A stretch of DNA of 64,000 bases, from contig NC_018002.1 of NCBI RefSeq assembly GCF_000265295.1, forward strand, positions 310,001-374,000, read 5' to 3'. The notes under the pieces are model-generated. The model ran no database searches. It was not told the origin of the DNA and saw only the letters and a list, made by a program, of their open reading frames with translations. The translations under genes were made by a program, and so were the position numbers. Source of the stretch: Sulfurospirillum barnesii SES-3 (GTDB taxonomy: Bacteria; Campylobacterota; Campylobacteria; Campylobacterales; Sulfurospirillaceae). Positions 8,765 through 17,413 of this stretch are shown one piece after another. How positions within the stretch are numbered: the stretch's first letter is position 1; every line of letters begins with the position of its first letter.

Positions 8765-10840
8765 TTAAGCTGCAAGAGCGAGTTTCTTTTTATACTTAAT
8801 GCGTTGACCCATATAAACCACACCATAAAGTGCTAATCCAATTGCATAGGCAAGATAATGCGATGGAAGCGCTAAATGGGTTGCAACGATTTTAGGAAGC
8901 ATCATGCAGGGAACAACTAAAATCAGTAAAATTCTCTCAACCGTGTGAATCTTCATTAAGACATAGCTTTGCGTTACAGAGGTAAAGGCAAACATACCCA
9001 AAACGGCTCCTGTAAAAATCACTAAAATTTCTATAGGATTGCTGATCCATACCCACGATGAAGGGTCATTGGGATCTTCAGGATTGACACTAGAAATTAA
9101 TAAAAGCTCATTATTGAAAAAGAACATAAATGGCAAGACCGCTGTTCGAATATCATAAATAAACGATTGAATACCTGTGACAATAGGATCACTCTTGGCA
9201 ATCGCAGCAGCAGCGTACGCTGCCATACCCACAGGCGGTGTATCGTCAGCTAAAATACCAAAGTAAAAAACAAACATATGCGCTGCAATCAAAGGAACAA
9301 TAATACCGCTGTTCCCCGCTAATTCAACAATAATAGGTGCAGTGAGTGACGCCATAACGATGTAATTTGCCGTGGTTGGAAGTCCCATACCCAAAATCAA
9401 AGAAACAATGGCTGTCATAAATAAAATTGCTAAGATATAGCCACCTGATAACTGCTCAATCACCTCAGATAAAATAAGCCCAATACCCGTAAGGGTGACA
9501 GAACCCACAATAATACCCGCAACAGAAGTCGCAATGGCAATTGAAACCATGTTCTTGCCACCATTAACCATACCGATACCAATATCAGAAAAACCTTCCA
9601 AACAGACAGATAAAGTTAATTTCTCTTTATTCATCCATGCCTTAAAGGGTTTTTGAAACACCATAATGACCATTAAAAACATAATGGCACTAAAAGCAGC
9701 ACTTTGGGCGGATTGTCTTAAAATAATCAGTGTATACATCAAAAAGAAGATAGGAATAAAATAGTGTAAACCTTTTAAAAAGAGGGGAAATGCACGTCCT
9801 AAAACACTTTGGTCTTCTCCCTTAATCCCTTGCTTTTTAGCCTCTAAATGCACAATATAAAAGAGAGCAAAATAACAAGTAAACGCAGGAATAAATGCCG
9901 CATACACCACGTCCGTATAATCAAGCCCCAAAAATTCTGCCATAATAAACGCTGCCGCTCCCATAATAGGGGGCATCAATTGACCATTAACCGAAGAAGC
10001 TGTCTCAACCGCCGCTGCCTTGTGTGCGCTAAAGCCTAGACGTTTCATAAGGGGAATGGTAAAGGTTCCTGTGGTCACCGTATTGGCAATGGAAGAGCCT
10101 GAAATAACACCCATTAGTCCAGAAGAAGCGACCGCAGCTTTTGCAGGACCACCATCAAAACGACCCAAAAGAGTGTACGCTAGTTTTATAAAATACTCAC
10201 CAGCCCCTGCCTTATCAAGCAAGGCACCAAAGAGAACAAACAAAAAGACAAAACTAGCACTAACGCCTAGCGGCACACCAAAAATACCCTCTGTTGTTAA
10301 GACCATTTGACCGACAATTTTATTAAGACTAGCACCCTTATGGGCAATCAAATCAGGAAGATATGGCCCAAAATAGTCATACGCAAGAAAAATGATGGAA
10401 ACAATCATTAAAGGAAGCCCCATAACTCTACGTGATGCTTCAAGTACAGTGAGAATTGTTAAAACCCCTACAATCACATCTATCTGTGTCCACGCACCTG
10501 AACGCATCGCTAAGTCTCTATAAGCATACCACTGATAGAGAACTACGGTAACCCCTACGAGGGCAATTAAAAAATCATACCATGTAATTTTTGATTTAAG
10601 CGTAACGCTTTTATACATAGAGTGTATCAAAAAAGCAAGAATGATGGCAAAAGCAAGGTGAATAGACCTAACGTGTGCACTATTACCTGGGTCTAAAACA
10701 ATGTAGAGTTGGTAGAGCGACCATGAAAAAGCAATGACTGAAATAAGCCAGTATTGCCAACTACCTTTTTCAAAGTCTCTTTGTCCCTCAAATTCATTGA
10801 TGAGCTTCTCGTCATCCAATCTTTGTGTTAATGTCTTCAA
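8765..10840 (-). CDS. TRAP transporter fused permease subunit (TAXI type)
   Basis: 691 residues with many predicted membrane helices. The N-terminal third corresponds to the small DctQ-like subunit and the rest to the large DctM-like subunit, a fusion that is usual for TAXI-TRAP systems. Family stretches include SGLMGVISGSSIANTVTTGTFTIPLMKR and MGLPTTANYIVMASLTAPI, both typical of DctM. Together with the periplasmic receptor encoded just upstream it should import an organic acid or amino acid, driven by a sodium or proton gradient. The substrate is not predictable. A hairpin with the dispersed palindrome separates it from the receptor gene. Confidence 0.92.
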   Translation of the reverse strand: MKTLTQRLDDEKLINEFEGQRDFEKGSWQYWLISVIAFSWSLYQLYIVLDPGNSAHVRSIHLAFAIILAFLIHSMYKSVTLKSKITWYDFLIALVGVTVVLYQWYAYRDLAMRSGAWTQIDVIVGVLTILTVLEASRRVMGLPLMIVSIIFLAYDYFGPYLPDLIAHKGASLNKIVGQMVLTTEGIFGVPLGVSASFVFLFVLFGALLDKAGAGEYFIKLAYTLLGRFDGGPAKAAVASSGLMGVISGSSIANTVTTGTFTIPLMKRLGFSAHKAAAVETASSVNGQLMPPIMGAAAFIMAEFLGLDYTDVVYAAFIPAFTCYFALFYIVHLEAKKQGIKGEDQSVLGRAFPLFLKGLHYFIPIFFLMYTLIILRQSAQSAAFSAIMFLMVIMVFQKPFKAWMNKEKLTLSVCLEGFSDIGIGMVNGGKNMVSIAIATSVAGIIVGSVTLTGIGLILSEVIEQLSGGYILAILFMTAIVSLILGMGLPTTANYIVMASLTAPIIVELAGNSGIIVPLIAAHMFVFYFGILADDTPPVGMAAYAAAAIAKSDPIVTGIQSFIYDIRTAVLPFMFFFNNELLLISSVNPEDPNDPSSWVWISNPIEILVIFTGAVLGMFAFTSVTQSYVLMKIHTVERILLILVVPCMMLPKIVATHLALPSHYLAYAIGLALYGVVYMGQRIKYKKKLALAA

Positions 10841-10869
10841 TAGCGTAACCTTTATAGAGTAAGTAAACT

Positions 10870-10897
10870 CATGTAAGGCTCTTTCAAGCCTTACATG
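10870..10897 (-). terminator. Hairpin between TAXI receptor and TRAP permease genes
   Basis: Arms 10870-10880 and 10887-10897 pair perfectly over 11 bp (CATGTAAGGCT with AGCCTTACATG). One arm is part of the TTACATGTAA palindrome at 10891. No T-run follows in the direction of transcription, so it more likely protects the receptor mRNA or trims readthrough than stops it fully. Confidence 0.55.
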
Positions 10898-10905
10898 TAA
10901 AAAAA

Positions 10906-11853
10906 TTAGAGGAGTCCAGCCTCTTTAAATGCTTTAATTGCACCTGGATGTTGTGGTACACTTAAGCCCTCAAGGAGACTCTCTTTGGTGATGGTTTTGT
11001 ATGCAGGATGAAGCTCTTTGAATTTATCAAAGTTATCTAGAATGGTTTTTACCACATGATAGACGACATCATCTTTTACTTTTGTACTTGTAACCAATAC
11101 TGCTTTTACACCAATGCTTGGAACGTCATTAGGTACACCTTTGTAAAAAGAACCAGATATAGTGCCTTTTGCATAGTAAGGGTATTTTGCAACCAATGCA
11201 TCAATTTGTGTTCCCTCAATTGGTACAATGTTAATGTCAAGCGAATTAGCCGCATCTTTAATATTCGCTGTTGGATGACCTGCAACAAAGAAGTAACCAT
11301 CAATATGGTTATCTTGTAACATGGTTGGACCTTCGCTTGATTTTAACTCGTTGGTCAGCGCTAAATCAGAGCGTTTAATACCAAACGCATTAAACACAAC
11401 ATCTGCGGTCATTGCTGTACCAGAACCTGGAGAGTCCATGTTGATCTTTTTGCCTTTAACATCCGTAATCTTTTCAATACCCGATTTTTTGCTAACAACC
11501 AATGCTAAGAGTTCAGGATAAATGGCAATAGCACTTCGAAGCTCAGGAACAGGAGAATCTTTAAATTTCTCTTCGCCTTTAAATGCCTGATAGACTGTAT
11601 CACTTTGAGCAATACCAAAATCGAGTTCACCCGCTTTAATGGTATTTACATTGTAAACGGAACCACCTGTTGATTCAACAGAACAACGAATGTTTGTGCT
11701 TTTTTTGTTTTTATTGACCATTTGACAAATGGCACCACCTGTTGGATAGTACGTTCCTGTAACGCCACCTGTCCCAATCGTGATAAACTCAGCCGCAAAC
11801 ATTGGAACGCTTAACGCCCCAGCAAGTGTTAATAGAGCAAGTTGCCTTTTCAT
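10906..11853 (-). CDS. TAXI family TRAP substrate-binding protein
   Basis: 315 residues. A Sec signal peptide (MKRQLALLTLAGALSVPMFAAE) precedes the TAXI signature GTGGVTGTYYPTGGAI. GSGTAMTADVVFNAFG in the middle is also typical of this receptor family. It is the periplasmic binding protein for the fused permease downstream, and the two form an operon. ATG 11853 has AAGGAG about ten bases upstream on the minus strand. The ligand is unknown; characterised relatives bind glutamate, 2-oxoglutarate and other organic anions. Confidence 0.93.
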   Translation of the reverse strand: MKRQLALLTLAGALSVPMFAAEFITIGTGGVTGTYYPTGGAICQMVNKNKKSTNIRCSVESTGGSVYNVNTIKAGELDFGIAQSDTVYQAFKGEEKFKDSPVPELRSAIAIYPELLALVVSKKSGIEKITDVKGKKINMDSPGSGTAMTADVVFNAFGIKRSDLALTNELKSSEGPTMLQDNHIDGYFFVAGHPTANIKDAANSLDINIVPIEGTQIDALVAKYPYYAKGTISGSFYKGVPNDVPSIGVKAVLVTSTKVKDDVVYHVVKTILDNFDKFKELHPAYKTITKESLLEGLSVPQHPGAIKAFKEAGLL

Positions 11854-11969
11854 GATAACTCCTTATTAGTATAGGTTATAATAGTATCTTTTTTTGACTG
11901 ACTTTTTCTTGAATGGTATGATGTAAAAATGAGCAATTTATCTTTTAGGGCTTTTTTTTATAAAATCTC

Positions 11970-11998
11970 TTGACAATCAAATATTTTTTTACTATAAT
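11970..11998 (+). promoter_or_regulatory. Sigma70 promoter of tRNA-Asn
   Basis: TTGACA (11970-11975) and TATAAT (11993-11998) are both perfect consensus boxes with a 17-base spacer, placed 19 bases before the tRNA. Confidence 0.85.
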
Positions 11999-12017
11999 TT
12001 CGACCTCATTCAGGTGT

Positions 12018-12092
<75 letters not shown>

Positions 12093-12194
12093 CTCTTTTT
12101 AAATTTCCCTTTAAAAATTTTTCTTTCTCACATTGATTTATGATTTGTTTAATAACTGTTAGTTTATCATTTAAGTTAATCCCCTATACTTTCA

Positions 12195-12280
12195 CTTGTA
12201 AGACAAAAACCTCCTTTTTGTGAACAATCTATAAATTTTATATCAACGCTCGAACTGCCCATTCGAGCGTTTCTTTTTTT
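12195..12280 (+). ncRNA. Candidate small RNA with CCUCC loop
   Basis: A TATACT box (12185-12190) is followed by a short stretch with two hairpins and no reading frame. The first is a perfect 7-bp stem, ACAAAAA (12203-12209) with TTTTTGT (12215-12221), showing the loop CCTCC, which is complementary to Shine-Dalgarno GGAGG. The second is an intrinsic terminator: AACGCTCGAA (12245-12254) with TTCGAGCGTT (12262-12271), then CTTTTTTT. Epsilonproteobacterial sRNAs often use C/U-rich loops to block ribosome-binding sites. The -35 box is poor, so expression is uncertain. Confidence 0.45.
12245..12279 (+). terminator. Strong intrinsic terminator without an upstream gene
   Basis: A 10-bp stem (12245-12254 with 12262-12271), loop CTGCCCA and a run of seven T. 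The nearest upstream gene is the tRNA 150 bases away, which supports a short transcript in between. Confidence 0.8.
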
Positions 12281-12375
12281 CCAATCTCCCCACATCCTTT
12301 CCTTTTCATCACAAATTTTTTCTAAGCTGTAATAATATTGGCTATAATCGAAAGAAATAATCACAAAGAAGCACC

Positions 12376-12717
12376 GTGAAGTTGATTCATTTTTCGGACA
12401 CGCATTTAGGCGATTTCTTTCATAGTTCCTATTCCCCTCACTTCACCCTTATAAAAGTTGCGCTACTCACAAAGCATACACTAGACCTTATCAACTTAAT
12501 GCTTCGCATCGTCTTCTCCAAAACACTGCGCAAACTTAACACTGCAAATAGCGCTTGGTTTTTAGCCTTCGATGAAGTCTTCGGAAGTCAAGACGAAAAC
12601 CGACGCATGGAAATATTAGAAGCGTTTCATACCATAAAAGAACAGTACAGCCAGATATTTTTGATAAGTCATGAGATGAAGATAAAAGAGATGTTTGAGA
12701 GAGTTGGGGAACTTTAA
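12376..12717 (+). pseudogene. sbcD-sbcC deletion remnant
   Basis: The 113-codon frame joins two unrelated ends. The first residues, MKLIHFSDTHLG, are the start of SbcD/Mre11-type nucleases with metallophosphoesterase motif I (D-x-H). The last about 50, LAFDEVFGSQDENRRMEILEAF through FLISHE, are the Walker B, D-loop and H-loop of the SbcC/Rad50 ATPase C-terminus. About 55 residues between match neither part that I can recognise. The simplest reading is a large internal deletion across an sbcD-sbcC operon that left both outer ends. It starts at GTG, and a functional product is unlikely. hamA begins 15 bases after its stop. Confidence 0.75.
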
Positions 12718-12732
12718 TAATGGAGAAAATTA

Positions 12733-13656
12733 ATGAGTACTATTTTTAATTCGGACAAGGTGTTATGTAATCATATTTCTGAAGTTGATTTATGTACTTA
12801 TTTTATTGGAACAGATTTCGATGATAGTGGTAATGAATTTGTAAGATGTAATGATTTAATCAAAATTTTACAAGAAGTTCTTTTAGAATTTGCCTTTGGA
12901 ATTAACGAGGCATCAAAGATAAGTCATACTCAAATTATTTCTAAATTAAGTGATGCCGCTAAATCAATCTATAAGATTAAAGATTTTGAAACGGTAAGAC
13001 AGCTTTATGAAGAAGGAAAAGATATTGATTCTATTAAATCTACCAAAAAATATCTAAGCAGAGGTGAATTTGGAGAATTGATTTTGCATATGTTATTAAG
13101 AGATTTTCATAATACGATTCCATTACTATCTAAAATTTATTTCAAAGATTCCTACTCTTTTACAGTTCATGGCTTTGACGCGGTGCATATTGAACCAGAA
13201 ACTCAATCTTTATGGCTTGGGGAGTCTAAATTATATACAGATGGTAAAGCAGGAATAAAAGAATTAATTAATGATATTTTAGAACATTTAAAAAAAGATT
13301 ATCTAAATGATGAATTTAACATCATATCTAAAAAAATAAAGCCCTATGATGATATACCCGAAAAAAAATATTGGCTTAATTTAATGAATGAAAATACTAG
13401 CCTAAAAGATATTCTTACTTCAGTTACAATTCCTTTATTATGCGTATATACAAGCGACACATATAATCAAAAAGATTTTTTAAAAGAATACGAAAAAGAA
13501 ATGAGAACTTTAAAACAATATTTTGATGATAATAATTCGCATCCACTCAAAACGAAACTCAATATTATATTAATTCTATTTCCTGTTAAAAACAAAAATG
13601 AATTAGTTAAAAATCTTCATAGAAGATTACATACTTTACAAGGACTATCAAGTTGA
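12733..13656 (+). CDS. hamA: Hachiman defence protein HamA (DUF1837 nuclease)
   Basis: 307 residues, very AT-rich. The central region has the DUF1837 pattern: RGEFGELILHMLL (110-122), then HGFDAVHI (146-153) and LWLGESKLY (160-168). Glu112/Glu115, Asp149 and Glu164-x-Lys166 fit a PD-(D/E)XK nuclease core. In Hachiman, HamA is the nuclease effector paired with the helicase HamB, and the complex degrades DNA when phage infection is sensed. hamB starts within the TGA stop of this gene, so the two are coupled. ATG 12733 follows GGAGAAAATTA. Codon use is more A/T-biased than in flanking genes, which suggests horizontal transfer. Confidence 0.82.
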   Translation: MSTIFNSDKVLCNHISEVDLCTYFIGTDFDDSGNEFVRCNDLIKILQEVLLEFAFGINEASKISHTQIISKLSDAAKSIYKIKDFETVRQLYEEGKDIDSIKSTKKYLSRGEFGELILHMLLRDFHNTIPLLSKIYFKDSYSFTVHGFDAVHIEPETQSLWLGESKLYTDGKAGIKELINDILEHLKKDYLNDEFNIISKKIKPYDDIPEKKYWLNLMNENTSLKDILTSVTIPLLCVYTSDTYNQKDFLKEYEKEMRTLKQYFDDNNSHPLKTKLNIILILFPVKNKNELVKNLHRRLHTLQGLSS

Positions 13657-15851
13657 ATGAGTCAAAATATATTGAAAAAATCATAAATGAAAAACAACTT
13701 AGTTTTGATGAATGCTTTGAGTTGTCAAAAGTATGTATGAGATATTTAGCTTCTGAAACAGAACAGTATATTGGAAGAAAAATTATAATTTATGTTCTAG
13801 AATATTGGGGGAAAATACATATTTCAACATACGAGGTATGGGCTGATATATTAGAAACAGCGGGGTTTTATCCTTACTTGGAAAAATTTAAGGATAAAAT
13901 ATTTTTAACTCAAACTGCGGGTCAAATAAGAAAAGAATTTCATTTATCAAATCATTTGAATTATTATTTTCATGAAGAGCAAAAAATTGTTAATGATATG
14001 CTAAACAGTGAAAAAAATTTAATAGTTAGTGCGCCTACCAGTTTTGGGAAAAGCTTATTAATTGAAGAAATAGTGGCAAGTAAGAAATATAAAAATATTG
14101 TAATTATTCAACCTACATTGGCATTGCTTGATGAGACAAGAAAAAAATTAAGAAAGTATTCAAATCAATATAAGATAGTTATTAAAACATCTCAAAAACC
14201 TGATCTTGATAAAGGAAATATATTTTTATTAACTGCAGAAAGAGTAATTGAATATAATTATTTTACGGATATAGATTTTTTCATAATAGATGAGTTCTAT
14301 AAATTGAGTCAAAAAAGAGATGATGAAAGATTTGATAAATTAAATATTGCATTTTATGAGCTATATAATAAATACAATGCTAAATTTTATATGTTAGGGC
14401 CAAATATAGATGGCATATCAGAAGGTTTTGAAGAGCATTATAATGAAAAATTCTATCCAACGAATTTTTCATTAGTTGAACAGCAAACGAACGATGATTA
14501 TATTGGTATTGTAAAACAAGAAAAAGAAATAGCTTTATTTAATTTATTATTTTCTTTAAAATCGGAGCAAAATTTAATATATTGTTCTTCTCCTAAAATG
14601 GTCAGAGAATTATCAAATAGATTTTTACAATTTTTGATTGAACAAAAGTTCCAAAAAAATATTGATTTGCCAATAATTCAATGGCTTGAACTATATATGC
14701 ATAATCAATGGTCATTAATTGAGTGCTTAAAGTATAAAATTGGAATTCATGATGGTGCTTTACAAAAGCATATTACAAGTTCAATAATTGAATATTTCAA
14801 TGAAAGTAAAATTAATTTCTTATTTTGTACTTCTACAATAATTGAAGGGGTAAATACAAATACCAAAAATATTATCGTTTTTAGTAATAAAAAAGGCCCA
14901 CATAAAATAGATTATTTCGATTATAAGAATATCAAAGGTCGTGCGGGAAGGATGATGGAACATTTGATAGGAAAAATTTATAATTTCTATTTACCTCCTT
15001 TGGAAGAAACATTTATTGTTGATATGCCATTTTTTGAACAAAATGAACCTAAAAAAATACCTGAAATATTGATCAATTTAGATAGTAATGACATTTTAAA
15101 TCATGAATCAGAAACATATCTAAAAATTCAAAGTATAAATGAAAAAGAAAGAGAGATAATTAGAAAAAATAGAGTTTCAGTATTTGGGCAAAAGCGAATA
15201 CTCGAACAATTAAAAAAAGATATCCATACAAAGTATGAATTGATTTTTTGGACTAAACCAACTTATCCAAAGTTAGAATATGTTTTTTCTTTATGTTGGG
15301 ATACACTTAAAAAACCTAAAGAGTCAATGTCAATAAAAACATATGGTCACTTATCGTATAAAATACTTAATTATCTTAATCACAAAAATATGAAAGATTT
15401 TATTGAAGATACAATAGAAGATTATAAAAAGAATAGAACAGAGCAAAAGCAGACATGGCAAAAAGAATATAAATTATTAACAGATGCACAAATTCATGAA
15501 AAAGCAATTTTAGACTGTTTACAAATTTATAAACACTGGATTACATATAAAGCACCGAAATGGTTGCAAGTTGTAAATGAACTACAAAAGTATGTTTGTG
15601 AAATAAATGGTGTAAAACCTGGAAATTATTTAGGTTTAGCCACTATATTAGAAAATGATTTTCTTAATGAGAATCTAACAATTCTATTAGAATATGGCAT
15701 TCCTTCTTCTGCTATTAATAAAATCAAACAAAAAATTTCTAAAGATATAGATGAAAATAATATCCTTAATGAAATAAGCACTAAAAAACTATACAATGAG
15801 CCTAGCTTATTGGCGTATGAAAGAAATTTAATTTTGAATAATGTAAATTAA
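13653..15851 (+). CDS. hamB: Hachiman defence helicase HamB
   Basis: 732 residues, TTG start overlapping the hamA stop (TTGA). It is a superfamily 2 helicase: Walker A LIVSAPTSFGKSLL (Lys133), motif Ia VIIQPTLALLDE, motif II IIDEFYKLS (DEFY in place of DEAD/DExH), motif V FCTSTIIEGVNT and motif VI IKGRAGRM. The N-terminal 100 and C-terminal 250 residues show no domain I know. In Hachiman, HamB senses or unwinds DNA and holds HamA inactive until infection. Both genes look intact, and I see no third gene in the operon. Confidence 0.82.
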   Translation: MNESKYIEKIINEKQLSFDECFELSKVCMRYLASETEQYIGRKIIIYVLEYWGKIHISTYEVWADILETAGFYPYLEKFKDKIFLTQTAGQIRKEFHLSNHLNYYFHEEQKIVNDMLNSEKNLIVSAPTSFGKSLLIEEIVASKKYKNIVIIQPTLALLDETRKKLRKYSNQYKIVIKTSQKPDLDKGNIFLLTAERVIEYNYFTDIDFFIIDEFYKLSQKRDDERFDKLNIAFYELYNKYNAKFYMLGPNIDGISEGFEEHYNEKFYPTNFSLVEQQTNDDYIGIVKQEKEIALFNLLFSLKSEQNLIYCSSPKMVRELSNRFLQFLIEQKFQKNIDLPIIQWLELYMHNQWSLIECLKYKIGIHDGALQKHITSSIIEYFNESKINFLFCTSTIIEGVNTNTKNIIVFSNKKGPHKIDYFDYKNIKGRAGRMMEHLIGKIYNFYLPPLEETFIVDMPFFEQNEPKKIPEILINLDSNDILNHESETYLKIQSINEKEREIIRKNRVSVFGQKRILEQLKKDIHTKYELIFWTKPTYPKLEYVFSLCWDTLKKPKESMSIKTYGHLSYKILNYLNHKNMKDFIEDTIEDYKKNRTEQKQTWQKEYKLLTDAQIHEKAILDCLQIYKHWITYKAPKWLQVVNELQKYVCEINGVKPGNYLGLATILENDFLNENLTILLEYGIPSSAINKIKQKISKDIDENNILNEISTKKLYNEPSLLAYERNLILNNVN

Positions 15852-15852
15852 C

Positions 15853-15931
15853 ATGATCCTCTCAAAATCCCTCTATACAAAAGCCATCCAATGCCCAAAA
15901 TCCCTTTGGCTGAAAAAGTACAAATCCGAAG
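15853..15931 (+). pseudogene. N-terminal stump of a DUF2779-like protein
   Basis: ATG 15853 opens a frame reading MILSKSLYTKAIQCPKSLWLKKYKSE. This resembles the start of DUF2779/Cas4-like PD-(D/E)XK proteins (LSKS-Y--A-QCPK-LWL-K-). After 26 codons the likeness ends exactly where a GGGGACAGGC sequence begins, and a stop comes 11 codons later. I infer that the rest of the gene was lost together with an insertion or deletion at that point. Confidence 0.55.
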
Positions 15932-15950
15932 GGGGGACAGGCAACTTTAA
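15930..15950. repeat. RAYT-end-like sequence
   Basis: GGGGACAGGCAACTTTA resembles the reverse complement of the motif following the RAYT gene at 484-503 (GGGGTCAGGGCTAAACTTT). It sits at the exact break point of the DUF2779-like stump. It may be one remaining end of a RAYT-type unit. Confidence 0.4.
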
Positions 15951-16152
15951 ATTGATGAATGGTTAAATTTAGAGGCTAATTTTGAAGCACATGGTTCATA
16001 AACACCTTTACATGTAAACCCACTTTAAGTGAAGGTGACGCAAAGAAATTTGGTGTGGTGATTATTGCGTTGTAAAGCATTTCATATTGAAATTTTTTCA
16101 AAGCAATGGAGCAATTAAGAGTAAAGTAGTTGTTAAAAAAAGGAACGTGACA

Positions 16153-17151
16153 ATGAGCGAACATAACATCATCATCTATAACACCGCAGACGGTAGAGCT
16201 TCCGTTTCGCTTCTTGCCAAAGACGGCACGGCGTGGCTTAGCCAAGTGCAGTTGGCGGAGCTTTTTGCGACCTCAAAACAAAATATAAGTTTACATATTC
16301 AAAATATTTTCGAAGAGGGAGAGCTGGCGCAAAATTCAGTTGTCAAGGAATACTTGACAACTGCCAGTGATGGAAAAAATTATTCTGTTTCTCACTACGC
16401 TTTGGAGATGATTTTAGCCATTGGTTTTAGAGTGCGAAGCAAACGAGGAACACAGTTTCGTCAATGGGCAAACAAAAACCTGAGCGAGTACATGGTCAAA
16501 GGTTTTGTGATGGATGATGAGAGGCTTAAAAATCCTGATGGTAAACCTGATTATTTTGATGAATTACTTGCACGCATCAGAGATATACGAGCATCTGAAA
16601 AACGATTTTATCAAAAAGTGCGAGAGCTTTTTGCACTGAGTAGCGACTATGATGCCAGCGATAAAGCCACACAGTTATTTTATGCTGAGGCTCAAAATAA
16701 ACTACTCTTTGCTATTACAGGACAAACAGCCGCTGAGATTATCGCAAGCCGTGCGGATGCTACACGTTCAAATATGGCACTTACAAGTTTTCAAAGTTCT
16801 AAAGTTCGCAAAGTTGATATATACATCGCCAAAAATTACCTAAGCGTCGATGAGCTAGATAGTCTCAATCGTTTCGTTATCGTGTTTTTAGAAACAGCAG
16901 AACTAAGAGCTAAAAACCGTCAAGATATAACGATGGAGTTTTGGAGAGAAAATATCGACCGCATTATAGCGTTCAATGACAAAGAGGTGCTCAAAGGGCA
17001 TGGAAGCATTAGTAATGAACAGATGAAAAAAATGGTTGAATCTGTTTATGAAACGTTTGATGAAAAACGAAAAAAATACGAAGCTATCGAAGCAGACAAT
17101 CAAGACCTTGAAGAGTTACAACAGCTTGAAGCGAAAGTAAAGAAACGATGA
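16153..17151 (+). CDS. rhuM: RhuM family protein
   Basis: 332 residues from ATG 16153, with AAGGAACG upstream; the frame is open from 16087 but the earlier starts lack a good ribosome-binding site. The N-terminal half has the RhuM pattern: VQLAELFATSKQNISLHIQNIFEEGEL, a DNA-binding-like helix-turn-helix, then NYSVSHYALEMILAIGFRVRSKRGTQFRQWANKNL. RhuM was named from a Salmonella pathogenicity island, but most copies lie in defence or mobile islands and the molecular role is unknown. The C-terminus is charged and probably coiled-coil. A 69-codon gene overlaps its stop (ATGA). Confidence 0.85.
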   Translation: MSEHNIIIYNTADGRASVSLLAKDGTAWLSQVQLAELFATSKQNISLHIQNIFEEGELAQNSVVKEYLTTASDGKNYSVSHYALEMILAIGFRVRSKRGTQFRQWANKNLSEYMVKGFVMDDERLKNPDGKPDYFDELLARIRDIRASEKRFYQKVRELFALSSDYDASDKATQLFYAEAQNKLLFAITGQTAAEIIASRADATRSNMALTSFQSSKVRKVDIYIAKNYLSVDELDSLNRFVIVFLETAELRAKNRQDITMEFWRENIDRIIAFNDKEVLKGHGSISNEQMKKMVESVYETFDEKRKKYEAIEADNQDLEELQQLEAKVKKR

Positions 17152-17357
17152 ATCATAAAACACACATCCTAATGTACCAAAATAACAACGGCACTATCAA
17201 GGTGATGTACGGTTTGAAAATGGACAACATCGTGGGGGATTTGGTGTGGGGATTGTTTCCTGATGGGAGTGAAGTACCTTTTGATACACACGATTTCATG
17301 ACGCATCATTTTAGCGTTATTGGTGCTACTCAAAATACAAATACGCTTATTTTTTAA
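17148..17357 (+). CDS. Small hypothetical protein overlapping rhuM
   Basis: 69 residues. The start overlaps the rhuM stop codon (ATGA), so translation is probably coupled. It has no signal peptide or membrane segment, and I recognise no family. The sequence LKMDNIVGDLVWGLFPDGSEVPFDTHDF suggests a small beta-rich fold. The tight coupling is the main evidence that it is real. Confidence 0.5.
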   Translation: MNHKTHILMYQNNNGTIKVMYGLKMDNIVGDLVWGLFPDGSEVPFDTHDFMTHHFSVIGATQNTNTLIF

Positions 17358-17413
17358 CACATTAACGCACCCCAATGCGTGTTATACTATCGCAGAAAAT
17401 TTAAAGGACGTGG

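Noticed and set aside
9848-10310. Plus-strand open frames within the TRAP permease gene
   Set aside because: They lie wholly inside a well-supported gene on the other strand and have unnatural composition.
12176-12364. Open frame of 62 codons on the minus strand next to tRNA-Asn
   Set aside because: It crosses a strong intrinsic terminator and a candidate sRNA, has no ribosome-binding site and shows no family likeness.
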